A DNA stretch of 64,000 nt from Streptomyces sp. DSM 15324. Lineage in GTDB: Bacteria; Actinomycetota; Actinomycetes; Streptomycetales; Streptomycetaceae. Numbering within the stretch: the stretch's first letter is position 1; every line of letters starts with the position of its first letter. The notes under the pieces were generated by a model. That model was not told where the DNA came from, ran no database searches, and saw only the letters and a list, made by a program, of their open reading frames with translations. The translations under genes and the position numbers were made by a program. Of the stretch, positions 30,763 through 40,813 are shown one piece after another. The stretch covers positions 108,540 through 172,539 of the forward strand of contig NZ_KQ949034.1 of assembly GCF_001514285.1 (NCBI RefSeq), given 5' to 3'.

Positions 30763-33700
30763 TCACCGCCGCCGGCCGCGGCCCCGGCCGCCGTCCCGGT
30801 CCTCGTCGAACCCGTCGTCGTCACGGTGCGGGCCCAGCAGTTCGTCGGCGAGGGACGGCAGGTCGTCCAGCGGCGTCTCCTCCGCCCAGTCCCGCCGGGG
30901 GCGCTGCCGGGGCGCGCCCGCCTCGTCGACCTGGGGCAGCTCGCGCGTCCGGCTCTCGGAGCCGTCGGGCCCGGCGCCCTCCCGCTCGTCCCGGAAGAAC
31001 CCGGACGGCATCCGGTCCGCGAGGGCGTCCTGCCGTACCGGAGGCAGTACGGCCGTCTCGTCCGACGCGCCGCGGTCGTCGCGCACCGGCGGAAGCACCG
31101 CGGTCTCGTCCGTGGCGCCGGGAGCGTCCTGGCGTAGCGGGGGCAGTACGGCCGTCTCGTCGGCCGCGCCGGCGGGCGGGACCGGCGGCTGGGGCAGCTC
31201 GGCCGTCACCTCGGCGTCGGAGGCGTTCTCGGCCGGCCGCGCGGGCTCCGGGTCCTTGTCCATGCGGATCCGGGGCAGCGGGGTGGTGTCCTCCATCGGC
31301 CGCCTGTCCGCGACCGGCCGCTTGCTCATGTCCGGCCGCTTGCTCATGTCCGCCTTCTTGCCCATCGGCACCCGCGGCGGGACAGCCGTCTCCTCCGTCG
31401 GCGCGGGCGAGGTGCCCGGCGCGACCACCGGCGTCGGCACGGTCGCCGCCCCCGGGGCGGCCGGCGGCCGGGACCGCGGGCCGAACTGGGCCGCCGCCGC
31501 GGCCTGCTCCGCCGCGCGCCGCGCCTCCTCGGCCCGCAGCAGCGCCTCCTCCGCCTTGCGCTGCTTCTCCAGCCGCGCCGCCTCGGCCTTGCGCAGCTCC
31601 TCCTGGCGGACCGCCTCGGCCTCGGCGCGCCGGCGGGCCTCCTCCTCGGCCAGCTTGCGCTGCCGCTCCTCCTGGGCCCTGCGCCGCTCCTCCTCGACCT
31701 TGCGGCGGGCCTCGGCCTCGGCACGGGCCTTCTCCTCGGCGAGGAGCCGCTGACGCTCCTCCTCCGCACGCCTGCGTGCCTCCTCGGCGCGCAGCCGGGC
31801 CTCCTCGGCCTGGCGCTCGGCCTCACGGCGCTGCGCCTCCTCCAGCTCGCGCCGCTTGCGCTCCTCCTCCTCGGCGCGCAACTTGGCGAGCTGCTCCTGG
31901 CGCTCCCGCTCCAGGCGCTCCTCCTCGGCCTTGCGGGCGGCCTCCTCCTCGGCCTTGCGCCGCGCCTCCTCCTCGGCCTTCCGCCGCGCCTCCTCCTGGG
32001 CCTTGATCTCGGCCTCGGACAGCGGCAGCATCCGGTCGAGCCGGTGGCGTACGACGGTGGTGACGGCCTCGGGCTCCTGACCCGCGTCGACCACCAGGTA
32101 GCGGCCGGGGTCGGCGGCGGCCAGGGTGAGGAAGCCGGAGCGCACCCGCGCGTGGAACTCGGCGGGCTCCGACTCCAGCCGGTCCGGCGCCTCCGTGAAG
32201 CGCTCGCGGGCGGTCTCCGGGGAAACGTCCAGCAGGACCGTCAGATGCGGCACCAGGCCGTCGGTCGCCCAGCGCGAGATACGGGCGATCTCGGTCGGGG
32301 ACAGATCGCGGCCGGCGCCCTGGTAGGCGACGGACGAGTCGATGTACCGGTCGCTGATCACGACGGCGCCGCGCTCCAGGGCGGGCCGCACGACGGTGTC
32401 CACGTGCTCCGCGCGGTCCGCCGCGTACAGCAGGGCCTCCGCGCGGTGGGACAGGCCGGCGCTGGACACGTCGAGGAGGATCGAGCGCAGCCGCTTGCCG
32501 ACGGGCGTGGCGCCCGGTTCGCGGGTGAGGACGACCTCGTGGCCCTTGGCCCTGATCCAGTCGGCGAGCGCCTCGGCCTGGGTGGACTTGCCGGCGCCGT
32601 CGCCGCCCTCCAGGGCGATGAAGAAGCCGTGCGCGGCGGGGGCCTCGGCCGGGTCGTCGCCGCCGAGCAGCGCGTCGCGCAGGTCGAGGCGGAGCGGGAC
32701 GCCCGAGCGGTCGTCGATCTTGGCCAGCACCAGCACGGCGACGGGCAGCAGCAGCGCGCCGACCAGCATCAGGGTGAACGCGGCGCCGCCGTGCGCGAAC
32801 ACGAACCTGCCGTTCACCAGCCGGTGCGGTCCGATCAGCGCCGCGAGCAGCGGGGCGCCCACCGCGGCGAGCGCCACGCACACCCGCACCACCGCGTGCA
32901 GGTGTTCCGTCGTGCGGGTACGGCGGACGTCCTCGGTCTCCTGGTCGAGCAGCGCGTGCCCGGTGTTCGCCGCGACGCCCGCGGAGACGCCGGCCAGCCC
33001 GGTGATCAGCAGCACGCTGGTGACGTCGGGGACGAGTCCGGCGGCGAGCAGGGCCACACCGGTGACGGCGATCGCCAGCGCGAGAAGGCGGCGCCGCGAC
33101 AGCGCCACCAGCACCTTGGGTGCCGTACGGATGCCGAGGGCGACTCCGCCGGTCAGCGCGAGCACCAGAAGTCCGTAGAGCACGGGGCCGCCGCCCAGGT
33201 CCTTGGCGTGCAGCACGGCGACGGCCGCCGCGGCGGCGACGGCACCGGCGACGGCCGCGCAGGCGAGGACCAGCAGCGGGACGACGCCCGTGCGCCCCTT
33301 GTCGACGCCCGCGGCCGTCTTCGGGCGGCGCAGCCCCTCCAGCGGCGACCGCGCGCGCGGGGTGCGCACCGAGGGCAGTTCCAGGAAGACCACGACCGAC
33401 AGGGACCCGGCGAAGAGCCCTCCGGCGACATAGGAGGCGAGGGCCGCCTGGTGCTCGGCGAACCACTCGATCCCGACGCCCAGGAGATTGTTGAACAATG
33501 CGGCGACGACCAGGGTGGCGGCGCCGAGGGGAATCGCCAGGAAGCCCGTGCGCAGCGACAGCCGGCGCAGGGCGTCCAGGTGGTCCGGCAGCGGTCGTAC
33601 CGTCGCGCCCTCGAGCGGCGGGGCGGGCAGCAGGGCGGGGGCCGCGCTCTCCCGGGCGACCGTCCAGAAGCGCTCGGCGACACCGGTGACGAACGCGGTG

Positions 33701-34152
33701 ACGAGCAGCAGGGCCAGCGCGTCGTCCGGTGTCCAGTCGATCCACAGCGGCGCGACGAGCAGCAGCGCGGCGCGCAGCCCGTCCGCGCCGACCATGGTCC
33801 AGCGGCGGTCGAGCGGGCCCTCGGGTGAGGTGAGCGAGGTCAGCGGGCCCAGCAGGACGGCGCCGAAGAGCAGGGTGGCCAGAATGCGTACGGCGAACAC
33901 GGTCGCCACCGCGAACGCCACACCCCGGTAGCCGCCCCCGAACGAGCCCTCGGCGATGGCCGCCTGGAGGACGAGGAGGACGAACACGAGGAGTGCGAGC
34001 GCGTCGGCGACACCACCCACCAACTGGGCGCTCCACAGCCGCTTCAGCTGGGGCTCGCGCAACAGGGCGCGCACGGCGCGCTCGCGGGAATCCGCCACCA
34101 GGGCGTCGTCCGGTGCCGGGGGGAGGGCCGTTGGCTGCTCGGCTCGCGTCAT
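30763..34152 (-). CDS. tmk: Thymidylate kinase fused to an MFS-like membrane domain and a coiled-coil tail
   Basis: This 1129-residue protein has four parts. Residues ~35-490 hold about a dozen hydrophobic segments resembling a major facilitator. Residues ~505-710 form a complete dTMP kinase: ALEGGDGAGKSTQAEAL P-loop, LTREPGATPVG, and DRYIDSSVAYQGAGR. Residues ~715-900 are an almost pure Glu/Arg/Ala/Lys coiled coil. The tail (~900-1129) is disordered, with several DETAVLPP repeats and short MSKRP repeats. The kinase makes dTDP for DNA synthesis; the membrane domain would place it at the membrane. The same fusion occurs in S. coelicolor (SCO3542, from memory). Transport activity is unproven. 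Confidence 0.9.
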   Translation of the reverse strand: MTRAEQPTALPPAPDDALVADSRERAVRALLREPQLKRLWSAQLVGGVADALALLVFVLLVLQAAIAEGSFGGGYRGVAFAVATVFAVRILATLLFGAVLLGPLTSLTSPEGPLDRRWTMVGADGLRAALLLVAPLWIDWTPDDALALLLVTAFVTGVAERFWTVARESAAPALLPAPPLEGATVRPLPDHLDALRRLSLRTGFLAIPLGAATLVVAALFNNLLGVGIEWFAEHQAALASYVAGGLFAGSLSVVVFLELPSVRTPRARSPLEGLRRPKTAAGVDKGRTGVVPLLVLACAAVAGAVAAAAAVAVLHAKDLGGGPVLYGLLVLALTGGVALGIRTAPKVLVALSRRRLLALAIAVTGVALLAAGLVPDVTSVLLITGLAGVSAGVAANTGHALLDQETEDVRRTRTTEHLHAVVRVCVALAAVGAPLLAALIGPHRLVNGRFVFAHGGAAFTLMLVGALLLPVAVLVLAKIDDRSGVPLRLDLRDALLGGDDPAEAPAAHGFFIALEGGDGAGKSTQAEALADWIRAKGHEVVLTREPGATPVGKRLRSILLDVSSAGLSHRAEALLYAADRAEHVDTVVRPALERGAVVISDRYIDSSVAYQGAGRDLSPTEIARISRWATDGLVPHLTVLLDVSPETARERFTEAPDRLESEPAEFHARVRSGFLTLAAADPGRYLVVDAGQEPEAVTTVVRHRLDRMLPLSEAEIKAQEEARRKAEEEARRKAEEEAARKAEEERLERERQEQLAKLRAEEEERKRRELEEAQRREAERQAEEARLRAEEARRRAEEERQRLLAEEKARAEAEARRKVEEERRRAQEERQRKLAEEEARRRAEAEAVRQEELRKAEAARLEKQRKAEEALLRAEEARRAAEQAAAAAQFGPRSRPPAAPGAATVPTPVVAPGTSPAPTEETAVPPRVPMGKKADMSKRPDMSKRPVADRRPMEDTTPLPRIRMDKDPEPARPAENASDAEVTAELPQPPVPPAGAADETAVLPPLRQDAPGATDETAVLPPVRDDRGASDETAVLPPVRQDALADRMPSGFFRDEREGAGPDGSESRTRELPQVDEAGAPRQRPRRDWAEETPLDDLPSLADELLGPHRDDDGFDEDRDGGRGRGRRR

Positions 34153-34291
34153 GCTTTCAGCCTATCCGCAGCGACTGACAGCACGAGGCGTCCGGCCTGG
34201 TGTACGACCACCCCGACACCAAAGTGATGCCGGGGCGTTCGCTTCGTGAAGCCGCTGTGGGGAAACCGTGGCCGAACCCGAGCGGTCCGGC

Positions 34292-34316
34292 CGACGGTCC
34301 GTCAGCCGGACCGTCG
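34292..34316 (-). terminator. Hairpin after topA
   Basis: CGACGGTCCG and CGGACCGTCG form a perfect 10-bp stem around TCAGC, 35 bp beyond the topA stop. There is no U-tract. Confidence 0.55.
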
Positions 34317-34350
34317 CCCGAGCCCTCGTCCGGTCCAGCGGTCCGGCGAC

Positions 34351-37218
34351 TCAGTCCTCCTGCGTCGTCGTCCGCGAGGCCGTCGTCTTCTTCGCGGCCG
34401 TGGCCGTCGTCTTCTTCGCGGCGGCCGTCGTGGTCTTCTTCGCCGCGGTCTTCTTGGCGGCCGTCTTCTTCGCCGGAGCCGCCTTCTTGGCCGCGGTCGC
34501 GGTCTTCTTCGCGGGGGCCTTCTTCGCCGTCTTCTTGGCGGGCCCCTTCGCGCGCTTCTCCGCGAGCAGCTCGAAGCCGCGCTCCGGGGTGATCGTCTCG
34601 ACGCTGTCGCCGGAGCGCAGGGTCGCGTTGGTCTCCCCGTCGGTGACGTACGCCCCGAAACGACCGTCCTTGATGACGACCGGCTTCTTGCTGACCGGGT
34701 CCTCGCCCAGCTCCTTCAGCGGCGGCTTGGCGGCGGCCCGGCCGCGCTGCTTGGGCTGGGCGTAGATCGCCAGCGCCTCTTCGAGGGTGATCGTGAAGAG
34801 CTGGTCCTCGGTCTGCAGCGACCGCGAGTCCGTGCCCTTCTTCAGGTACGGCCCGTAGCGACCGTTCTGTGCGGTGATCTCCTGGCCCTCGGCGTCCACG
34901 CCGACGACACGCGGCAGGGACATCAGCCGCAGGGCGTCCTCGAGCGTCACCGTGTCCAGGGACATCGACTTGAACAGCGAGGCGGTACGCGGCTTGACGG
35001 CGTTCTTGCCGGTCTTCGGGGTGCCCTCGGGGAGCACCTCGGTGACGTACGGACCGTAGCGGCCGGCCTTGGCGACGATCTCGTGGCCGGTGGCGGGGTC
35101 GGTGCCCAGCTCGAAGTCGCCGCTCGGCTTGGCGAGCAGTTCCTCGGCCAGCTCGACGGAGAGCTCGTCGGGGGCGAGGTCCTCGGGGATGTCGGCGCGC
35201 TGGTGGCCCTCGCTGTCCTTCTCGCCGCGCTCGATGTACGGCCCGAAGCGGCCGACCCGCAGCACGATGCCGTTGCCCACGGGGAACGACGACACCTCGC
35301 GCGCGTCGATCGCGCCCAGGTCGGTCACCAGCTCCTTGAGGCCGCCGAGGTGGTCCCCGTCGCCGTTGCCGGCGTCGGCCGCGCCGCCCTCGGCGCCCGC
35401 GGGGATGCCGCTGTCGGGTGCCGTCTCGCCGAAGTAGAAGCGCTTGAGCCACGGCACGGACTGGGCCTCGCCGCGCGCGATGCGGTCGAGGTCGTCCTCC
35501 ATCTTCGCGGTGAAGTCGTAGTCGACGAGCCGCCCGAAGTGCTTCTCCAGGAGGTTGACCACGGCGAAGGACAGGAAGGACGGGACGAGCGCCGTGCCCT
35601 TCTTGAACACGTAGCCGCGGTCGAGGATCGTGCCGATGATCGAGGCGTACGTCGACGGGCGGCCGATCTCGCGCTCTTCGAGCTCCTTGACCAGGCTGGC
35701 CTCGGTGTAGCGGGCCGGGGGCTTGGTGGCGTGCCCGTCGACCGTGATCTCCTCGGCGCTCAGCGGGTCGCCCTCGGCGACCTGGGGCAGCCGGCGCTCG
35801 CGGTCGTCGAGCTCGGCGTTCGGGTCGTCGGCGCCCTCGACGTAGGCCTTCAGGAAGCCGTGGAAGGTGATCGTCTTGCCGGAGGCGCTGAACTCGACGT
35901 CCCGGCCGTCGGCGGCGGTGCCACCGATCCGCACGGTCACGCTGTTGCCGGTCGCGTCCTTCATCTGGGAGGCGACGGTCCGCTTCCAGATCAGCTCGTA
36001 GAGCTTGAACTGGTCGCCGGTGAGCCCGGTCTCGGCGGGGGTGCGGAAACGATCACCCGAGGGGCGGATCGCCTCGTGCGCCTCCTGCGCGTTCTTGACC
36101 TTGCCGGCGTACGTGCGCGGCTGGGCCGGCAGGTAGTCGGCGCCGTACAGCTGCGTGACCTGCGCACGGGCGGCGGCCACGGCGGTGTCGCTCAGCGTCG
36201 TGGAGTCCGTACGCATGTACGTGATGTAGCCGTTCTCGTACAGCTTCTGCGCGACCTGCATGGTGGCCTTGGCGCCGAAGCCGAGCTTGCGGCTGGCCTC
36301 CTGCTGGAGCGTCGTCGTACGGAACGGGGCGTACGGCGAGCGGCGGTACGGCTTGGACTCGACGGACCGGACGGAGAACCGGGTGTTCTCCAGCGCGGCG
36401 GCGAGCGCGCGGGCGTTCGCCTCGTCGAGGTGGAGGGTGTTCTCGCTCTTGATCCGGCCGAGGGAGTCGAAGTCACGGCCCTGCGCGACCCGCCGGCCCT
36501 CGACGGTCAGCAGCCGGGCGACCAGCGACGACGGGTCGGACGGGTCCCCGGCGCGGCCGGTGCCGAAGGTGCCGGTCAGGTCCCAGTACTCGGCCGAGCG
36601 GAACGCGATGCGCTCGCGCTCGCGCTGGACGACGAGCCGGGTCGCGACGGACTGGACCCGGCCGGCCGACAGGCGCGGCATGACCTTCTTCCACAGGACC
36701 GGCGAGACCTCGTAGCCGTAGAGGCGGTCGAGGATGCGGCGGGTCTCCTGGGCGTCGACGAGCTTCTGGTTGAGCTGGCGCGGGTTGGCGACGGCGGCCC
36801 GGATCGCGTCCTTGGTGATCTCGTGGAAGACCATCCGCTTGACGGGGATCTTCGGCTTGAGGACCTCCTGGAGGTGCCATGCGATCGCCTCGCCCTCCCG
36901 GTCCTCATCGGTGGCGAGGAAGAGCTCGTCGGACTCCTTGAGCAGGTCCTTGAGCTTCTTGACCTGGGCGCGTTTGTCGGCGTTCACCACATAGATGGGC
37001 TGGAAGTCGTGCTCGACGTCCACGCCGAGGCGGCGGACCTCACCGGTGTACGACTCCGGCACCTCCGCGGCGCCGTTCGGAAGGTCGCGGATGTGCCCGA
37101 CGCTGGCCTCGACGATGTAACCGGGGCCGAGGTAACCCTTGATCGTCTTCGCCTTGGCAGGCGACTCGACGATGACGAGTCGGCGGCCGCCCTTCGCGGT
37201 CTCGCTGGTCGGGGACAA
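34351..37218 (-). CDS. topA: DNA topoisomerase I
   Basis: This 955-residue type IA topoisomerase starts at TTG 37218, giving the N terminus SPTSETAKGGRRLVIVESPAKAKTI; GGAGAGAAG precedes it. It has a TOPRIM domain (~10-150, with DEDREGEA metal site), active-site region GYITYMRTDSTTLS (Tyr about 331), and repeated C-terminal modules of RFGPY/YGPY type. It ends in a long Lys/Ala/Thr tail. In Streptomyces such Lys repeats raise DNA affinity and processivity. It removes negative supercoils. Upstream is a TTGACA word with no well-spaced -10; a supercoiling-sensitive promoter would be expected from work in S. coelicolor. Confidence 0.95.
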   Translation of the reverse strand: MSPTSETAKGGRRLVIVESPAKAKTIKGYLGPGYIVEASVGHIRDLPNGAAEVPESYTGEVRRLGVDVEHDFQPIYVVNADKRAQVKKLKDLLKESDELFLATDEDREGEAIAWHLQEVLKPKIPVKRMVFHEITKDAIRAAVANPRQLNQKLVDAQETRRILDRLYGYEVSPVLWKKVMPRLSAGRVQSVATRLVVQRERERIAFRSAEYWDLTGTFGTGRAGDPSDPSSLVARLLTVEGRRVAQGRDFDSLGRIKSENTLHLDEANARALAAALENTRFSVRSVESKPYRRSPYAPFRTTTLQQEASRKLGFGAKATMQVAQKLYENGYITYMRTDSTTLSDTAVAAARAQVTQLYGADYLPAQPRTYAGKVKNAQEAHEAIRPSGDRFRTPAETGLTGDQFKLYELIWKRTVASQMKDATGNSVTVRIGGTAADGRDVEFSASGKTITFHGFLKAYVEGADDPNAELDDRERRLPQVAEGDPLSAEEITVDGHATKPPARYTEASLVKELEEREIGRPSTYASIIGTILDRGYVFKKGTALVPSFLSFAVVNLLEKHFGRLVDYDFTAKMEDDLDRIARGEAQSVPWLKRFYFGETAPDSGIPAGAEGGAADAGNGDGDHLGGLKELVTDLGAIDAREVSSFPVGNGIVLRVGRFGPYIERGEKDSEGHQRADIPEDLAPDELSVELAEELLAKPSGDFELGTDPATGHEIVAKAGRYGPYVTEVLPEGTPKTGKNAVKPRTASLFKSMSLDTVTLEDALRLMSLPRVVGVDAEGQEITAQNGRYGPYLKKGTDSRSLQTEDQLFTITLEEALAIYAQPKQRGRAAAKPPLKELGEDPVSKKPVVIKDGRFGAYVTDGETNATLRSGDSVETITPERGFELLAEKRAKGPAKKTAKKAPAKKTATAAKKAAPAKKTAAKKTAAKKTTTAAAKKTTATAAKKTTASRTTTQED

Positions 37219-37522
37219 CTTCGCTCTTCTCTCCGGTCGACGGGTGTGGGGCCTCCCCAGGCCTTGCTCCCGGGGTCGGGTCATGGTGACGCTGCGGAGT
37301 GTGACGGTACATCCCGCCCCCGTGTCAAACGGGAAAAGCCCACAACGGCCACTCGAACGGTAACCCGACTACCGCCATTCCTGCCGCCCGGAGTGCCGAC
37401 CGGTCCTTTTCCGCCGGAGCGGAACGCGTCCTCTCCTTTACCGTGGGCCACCTGTGTGCCCTGTTTGCGCGGCGCGAACGGGGGCCGCGGCGGGATCCTC
37501 GCCGCCGGGCCGGGACCGGGGT
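37219..37522. other. topA upstream region
   Basis: This 304-bp gap contains the topA promoter area (a TTGACA word on the minus strand near 37322) and GC-rich dyads that may terminate the small membrane gene. No further gene was found. Confidence 0.4.
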
Positions 37523-37720
37523 TCAGAGGCGGGTGAGGCACCACGTTCCGGCGGCCAGCGCGAGGAGCGCGGCGAGGGTCGCGAGGGCCGCCGATGCGAC
37601 GGGGCTCACATCGTGGGCGACGGGCTCGCGATGCCGTACCCGGACGGCGGTCCACACCAGCAGTGCGGCTCCGAACAGGGCGAACACCGTCCCCGCGAAG
37701 ATCGCCGGCCCGCTCTCCAT
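37523..37720 (-). CDS. Small two-helix membrane protein
   Basis: This 65-residue protein starts at ATG 37720 with GAGGCGGGG upstream. It has two hydrophobic helices (~6-26 and ~42-60) separated by a basic loop VRVRHREPVAHDV. There is no known domain. Upstream extension in the same frame is not hydrophobic or conserved-looking. It sits between topA and the methyltransferase, where S. coelicolor has a small hypothetical gene. Confidence 0.6.
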   Translation of the reverse strand: MESGPAIFAGTVFALFGAALLVWTAVRVRHREPVAHDVSPVASAALATLAALLALAAGTWCLTRL

Positions 37721-38318
37721 GATCGCCCCGCCTCTTTTCCGTCCCACGCGCGTGCATCGCCCCTCGGAGGCTGACACGCGCGGGCGGCGCCCGGACGAAC
37801 CCGAGGTGAACGGGAGCCCTCCGGACGGGGGCGACGGGCCACCACCGAGGCACACGGCCGACCGCCCCAACGCACTTCCCCCGTCTCGACGCCGGCACCC
37901 CCGACTGCGACAGGGCTCACACCGCATCCGACGCGGGGCATGTTCTTGTCGCTCTTTTTGCCGAGACCCGCTACTGGGCGGACGGCCATCACCGGGGATG
38001 TTGGCCGGTTTCGGGTGCCGGTGGGGGTGGGGGGTGGTTCCGGGAGGCGGGGTGGGGGTGGGGGTGGCGTGGGGTGGGGTGGAGGATGGTTACGGGACGA
38101 GGTGGGGGTTCGCGGGCGGGGTGACGGCAGGGATCCCGAGGCGGGGTGACGGCAGGGATCCCGGAGCCGAGCGGGCGGCAAGGGTCCGGGGCCGGGCAGG
38201 GGCAAAGGGCCCTTGGGCCGGGCGGGCGGCAAGGCTCCCCGAGCCGGGCGGCGGCAAGGCAGCTCCTCCCGGCTCCACCCAGGCGACGGGCCCCGGCCGG
38301 CCCGGGCAGCCGCCGAAC
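37721..38318. repeat. 598-bp gap with short G-rich repeats
   Basis: GCGGGGTGACGGCAGGGATC occurs twice near 38115-38160 and GGGCGGCAAGG-like words recur three times up to 38260, after a G-run stretch (38020-38090). No convincing gene is seen. It resembles the block at 5135-5690 in composition but not in unit. Confidence 0.6.
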
Positions 38319-39836
38319 TCAGCTCGTCGGTTCCAGGAAGCCCTGTTCGACCAGCAGCCGGATCTGCGCGGGGGTGCGGTCGCGCAGGGACACCGGTTCC
38401 TCGCCGACCAGTTGGGCGATGGCGTCCAGGATGCGCCCGGCGCTCAGCGAGCCGTCGCACACACCGGCGAAGCCCGCGCCCACCGTGTCCACCTTCGTGG
38501 CGCGGCGCATCCCGCGGTGCTGGCGCAGCACCACGTGCTCCGGGTCCTCGGCGCCGGGCATGCCGACCTGCTCCTGGACGATCTCGCCGGCCAGCCTGAA
38601 GTGACCGGCGAGCAGGGCCGCGTCGTCGTGCGCCCGCAGGTAGTCGAGCCGTTCGAAGTGCGCGCGGACGGTGTCCCCGAGCGGCTGTTCGACCGGGTGC
38701 GGCCACTCCTCGACGGTGATGACGGGCTCCGCCGCGGTCCTGCGCAGGGTGATCCAGCCGAACCCGACGGCCTTCACCTTGCGCGCCTCGAACTCGTCGA
38801 GCCACGCGTCGTACCGCGCCTGGTACTCGGCCGGGTCGCCCCGGTGGTCACCGGCGTCCCTGAGCCACAGCTCGGCGTACTGCGTGACGTCCTGGACCTC
38901 GCGCTGGACGATCCAGGCGTCGCAGTCGCGCGGCACCCACGACCTGAGCCGGTCCTGCCAGTCCTCCCCCTCCACGTGCTGCCAGTTGGCGAGGAACTGC
39001 GCGAACCCGCCCTCGGTCAGCCGTTCCCCCGCTCCCTGAACGAGCGAGCGGCACAGATCGTCCCCGCCCATCCCGCCGTCCCGGTACGTCAGCCGGGCGC
39101 CCGGCGAGATCACGAAGGGCGGGTTGGACACGACGAGGTCGTACCGCTCGTCGTGGCGGAGCGGCTCGAACAGGGAGCCCTCGCGCAGGTCCGCGGCCGG
39201 GGCGCCGGACAGGGCCAGGGTGAGCGCGGTGATGTGCAGGGCGCGCGGGTTGAGGTCGGTCGCCGTCACGCGCGTGGCGTGCCGGGCCGCGTGCAGCGCC
39301 TGGATGCCGGAGCCGGTGCCGAGGTCGAGGGCCGACGACACGGGCGTACGGACGGTGATGCCGGCGAGGGTCGTCGAGGCGCCGCCGACGCCGAGGACGA
39401 CGCCCTCGTCGCGGCTGCCGATGCCGCCGGCGCCGCCGACCGCACAGCCCAGGTCGGAGACGATGAACCAGTCCTCGCCGTCCGGGCCGCCGTACGGGCG
39501 GACGTCCACGGTCGCGGCGACCTCGTCGGTACCGACCCGGGCCAGCCAGCCGCTCTCCACGCACGCGTGTACCGGCAGGAATTCCTCCACGCGTGCGTGC
39601 GGCACGGGCTGCTGGAGGAGGAAGAGACGCACGAGCGTCTCCAGCGGTGTGTCCCCGCGGGTGGCCCGGAGAGCGGGCACGGTCTCGCTGCGGGCCAGGG
39701 CGGCGTAGGCGGGGGCGCCGAGCAGGTCGAGCAGGCCGTCGGCGGTGAAGGAGGCCGCGAGCAGGGCCTCCCGCAGCCGTGCGGCCACGTCGGGGCGGTC
39801 GGCGGAGGGCAGGGGGGACAGGGTGGCGTCACTCAC
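38319..39836 (-). CDS. Class I SAM-dependent methyltransferase (HemK/RsmC-like)
   Basis: This 505-residue protein has a winged-helix-like N-terminal domain (~1-140). The Rossmann methyltransferase core shows SALDLGTGSGIQALHAA (motif I), TATDLNPRALH and the catalytic VVSNPPFVISPG. NPPF marks enzymes that methylate amino groups in nucleobases or Gln side chains. The C-terminal ~200 residues form a separate domain. GTG 39836 is taken as the start, since the upstream ATG adds a Gly-rich stretch. The substrate may be rRNA, DNA or a release factor and is not determined. Confidence 0.85.
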   Translation of the reverse strand: MSDATLSPLPSADRPDVAARLREALLAASFTADGLLDLLGAPAYAALARSETVPALRATRGDTPLETLVRLFLLQQPVPHARVEEFLPVHACVESGWLARVGTDEVAATVDVRPYGGPDGEDWFIVSDLGCAVGGAGGIGSRDEGVVLGVGGASTTLAGITVRTPVSSALDLGTGSGIQALHAARHATRVTATDLNPRALHITALTLALSGAPAADLREGSLFEPLRHDERYDLVVSNPPFVISPGARLTYRDGGMGGDDLCRSLVQGAGERLTEGGFAQFLANWQHVEGEDWQDRLRSWVPRDCDAWIVQREVQDVTQYAELWLRDAGDHRGDPAEYQARYDAWLDEFEARKVKAVGFGWITLRRTAAEPVITVEEWPHPVEQPLGDTVRAHFERLDYLRAHDDAALLAGHFRLAGEIVQEQVGMPGAEDPEHVVLRQHRGMRRATKVDTVGAGFAGVCDGSLSAGRILDAIAQLVGEEPVSLRDRTPAQIRLLVEQGFLEPTS

Positions 39837-40020
39837 GCCCCCATTGTCCCCGCTCCCCCAGCCCTTGTCCCCGCCCCGTGCAGCCACTTGCCCCCGGAAA
39901 GCACCCGCGCCCCGGACCGAGCCCCCGCCGCGCTCCCCGCACGACCGAGCCCGTCACATGAGCCGTCGATGAGCCGTCCCCGCATGAGCCGTCCTCACAT
40001 GAGCCGTCCCCGCGCGGGCC

Positions 40021-40602
40021 TCAGCTCGTCGTCGCCCGGGCCGACGCCGACGCCGCGACCTTCTTGCAGCTGTCCTGCTTGGCCATGGCGTCCTTGACGT
40101 CGCCCTGTTCCAGGTTCTTCAGCGCGGTGTTGCCCGTCTGGCTGAGGGTGCCGAGCTGGGTGGCGATGTTCGCGAGGCCGTCGGCGAACTTCGCCTGGTC
40201 CTTGACGTCCAGCGCGTCGACCGACTTCTTCAGGTCGGCGTAGGAGGTGGAGAGCGTGTTGAGCGCCGCGACGGCGTCCGTCTGCTTCTTCGCGCCCTCT
40301 TCGATCCCGGGCGGCGTGCCGGCCTTCTGGACGGCCTGGGCGAGCGCCGCGTACGCGTCGGACATGTCCTGGAAGGCCTGCGAGTCGGTCTTCTGGACGT
40401 TCGCCGGGGCGTTGTTGTCCGTGGCCGCCTGCTTGATCGCGGCGTTCGCGGCGTCGACCTTGGCATCCTGCGCCGGCAGCGCGTCGCAGACGCTCTTGGC
40501 CCAGGCGTCGAGCTCCTTGTTGCCTTCGTCGCTGCTGCATCCGGACAGCGCCAGTACCAGTACCGCACCGCCGGACAGTGCGGCCGCGAGCTTCTTGTTC
40601 AC
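40021..40602 (-). CDS. Helical lipoprotein
   Basis: This 193-residue lipoprotein has a signal peptide ending in lipobox LSGC (~18-21). A mostly helical domain follows, rich in Ala, Lys, Asp and Gln, with two further Cys (SVCDAL and DSCKKV) placed to form a disulfide. GTG 40602 follows AAGGGA with good spacing. It is upstream-adjacent to no partner on the same strand except hppA, whose gene ends and begins further right. The function is unknown; such small helical lipoproteins are common on the Streptomyces surface. Confidence 0.8.
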   Translation of the reverse strand: MNKKLAAALSGGAVLVLALSGCSSDEGNKELDAWAKSVCDALPAQDAKVDAANAAIKQAATDNNAPANVQKTDSQAFQDMSDAYAALAQAVQKAGTPPGIEEGAKKQTDAVAALNTLSTSYADLKKSVDALDVKDQAKFADGLANIATQLGTLSQTGNTALKNLEQGDVKDAMAKQDSCKKVAASASARATTS

Positions 40603-40748
40603 CGGTTTGGTCCCTTCCATGGCCCTCGGCCCCGGAACATACACGCCCACCGGTGGACAACCCCAGGCCGAATATCCACTCCGTGACGGTTTGAAGCCAT
40701 TTGCACCAGGAGAGAGAAGGCTCACGGCCGCCCCACACGCACAGCACA

Positions 40749-40786
40749 GCGGGCGGGCGACGCGTCAACACGCGCCGCCCGCCCGC
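40749..40786 (-). terminator. hppA terminator hairpin
   Basis: GCGGGCGGGCG and its complement form an 11-bp stem, extended inside by CGCG/CGCG. It lies just beyond the hppA stop. Confidence 0.75.
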
Positions 40787-40813
40787 TTCTTGAGCAGGGC
40801 CCCGACGGCCGGT

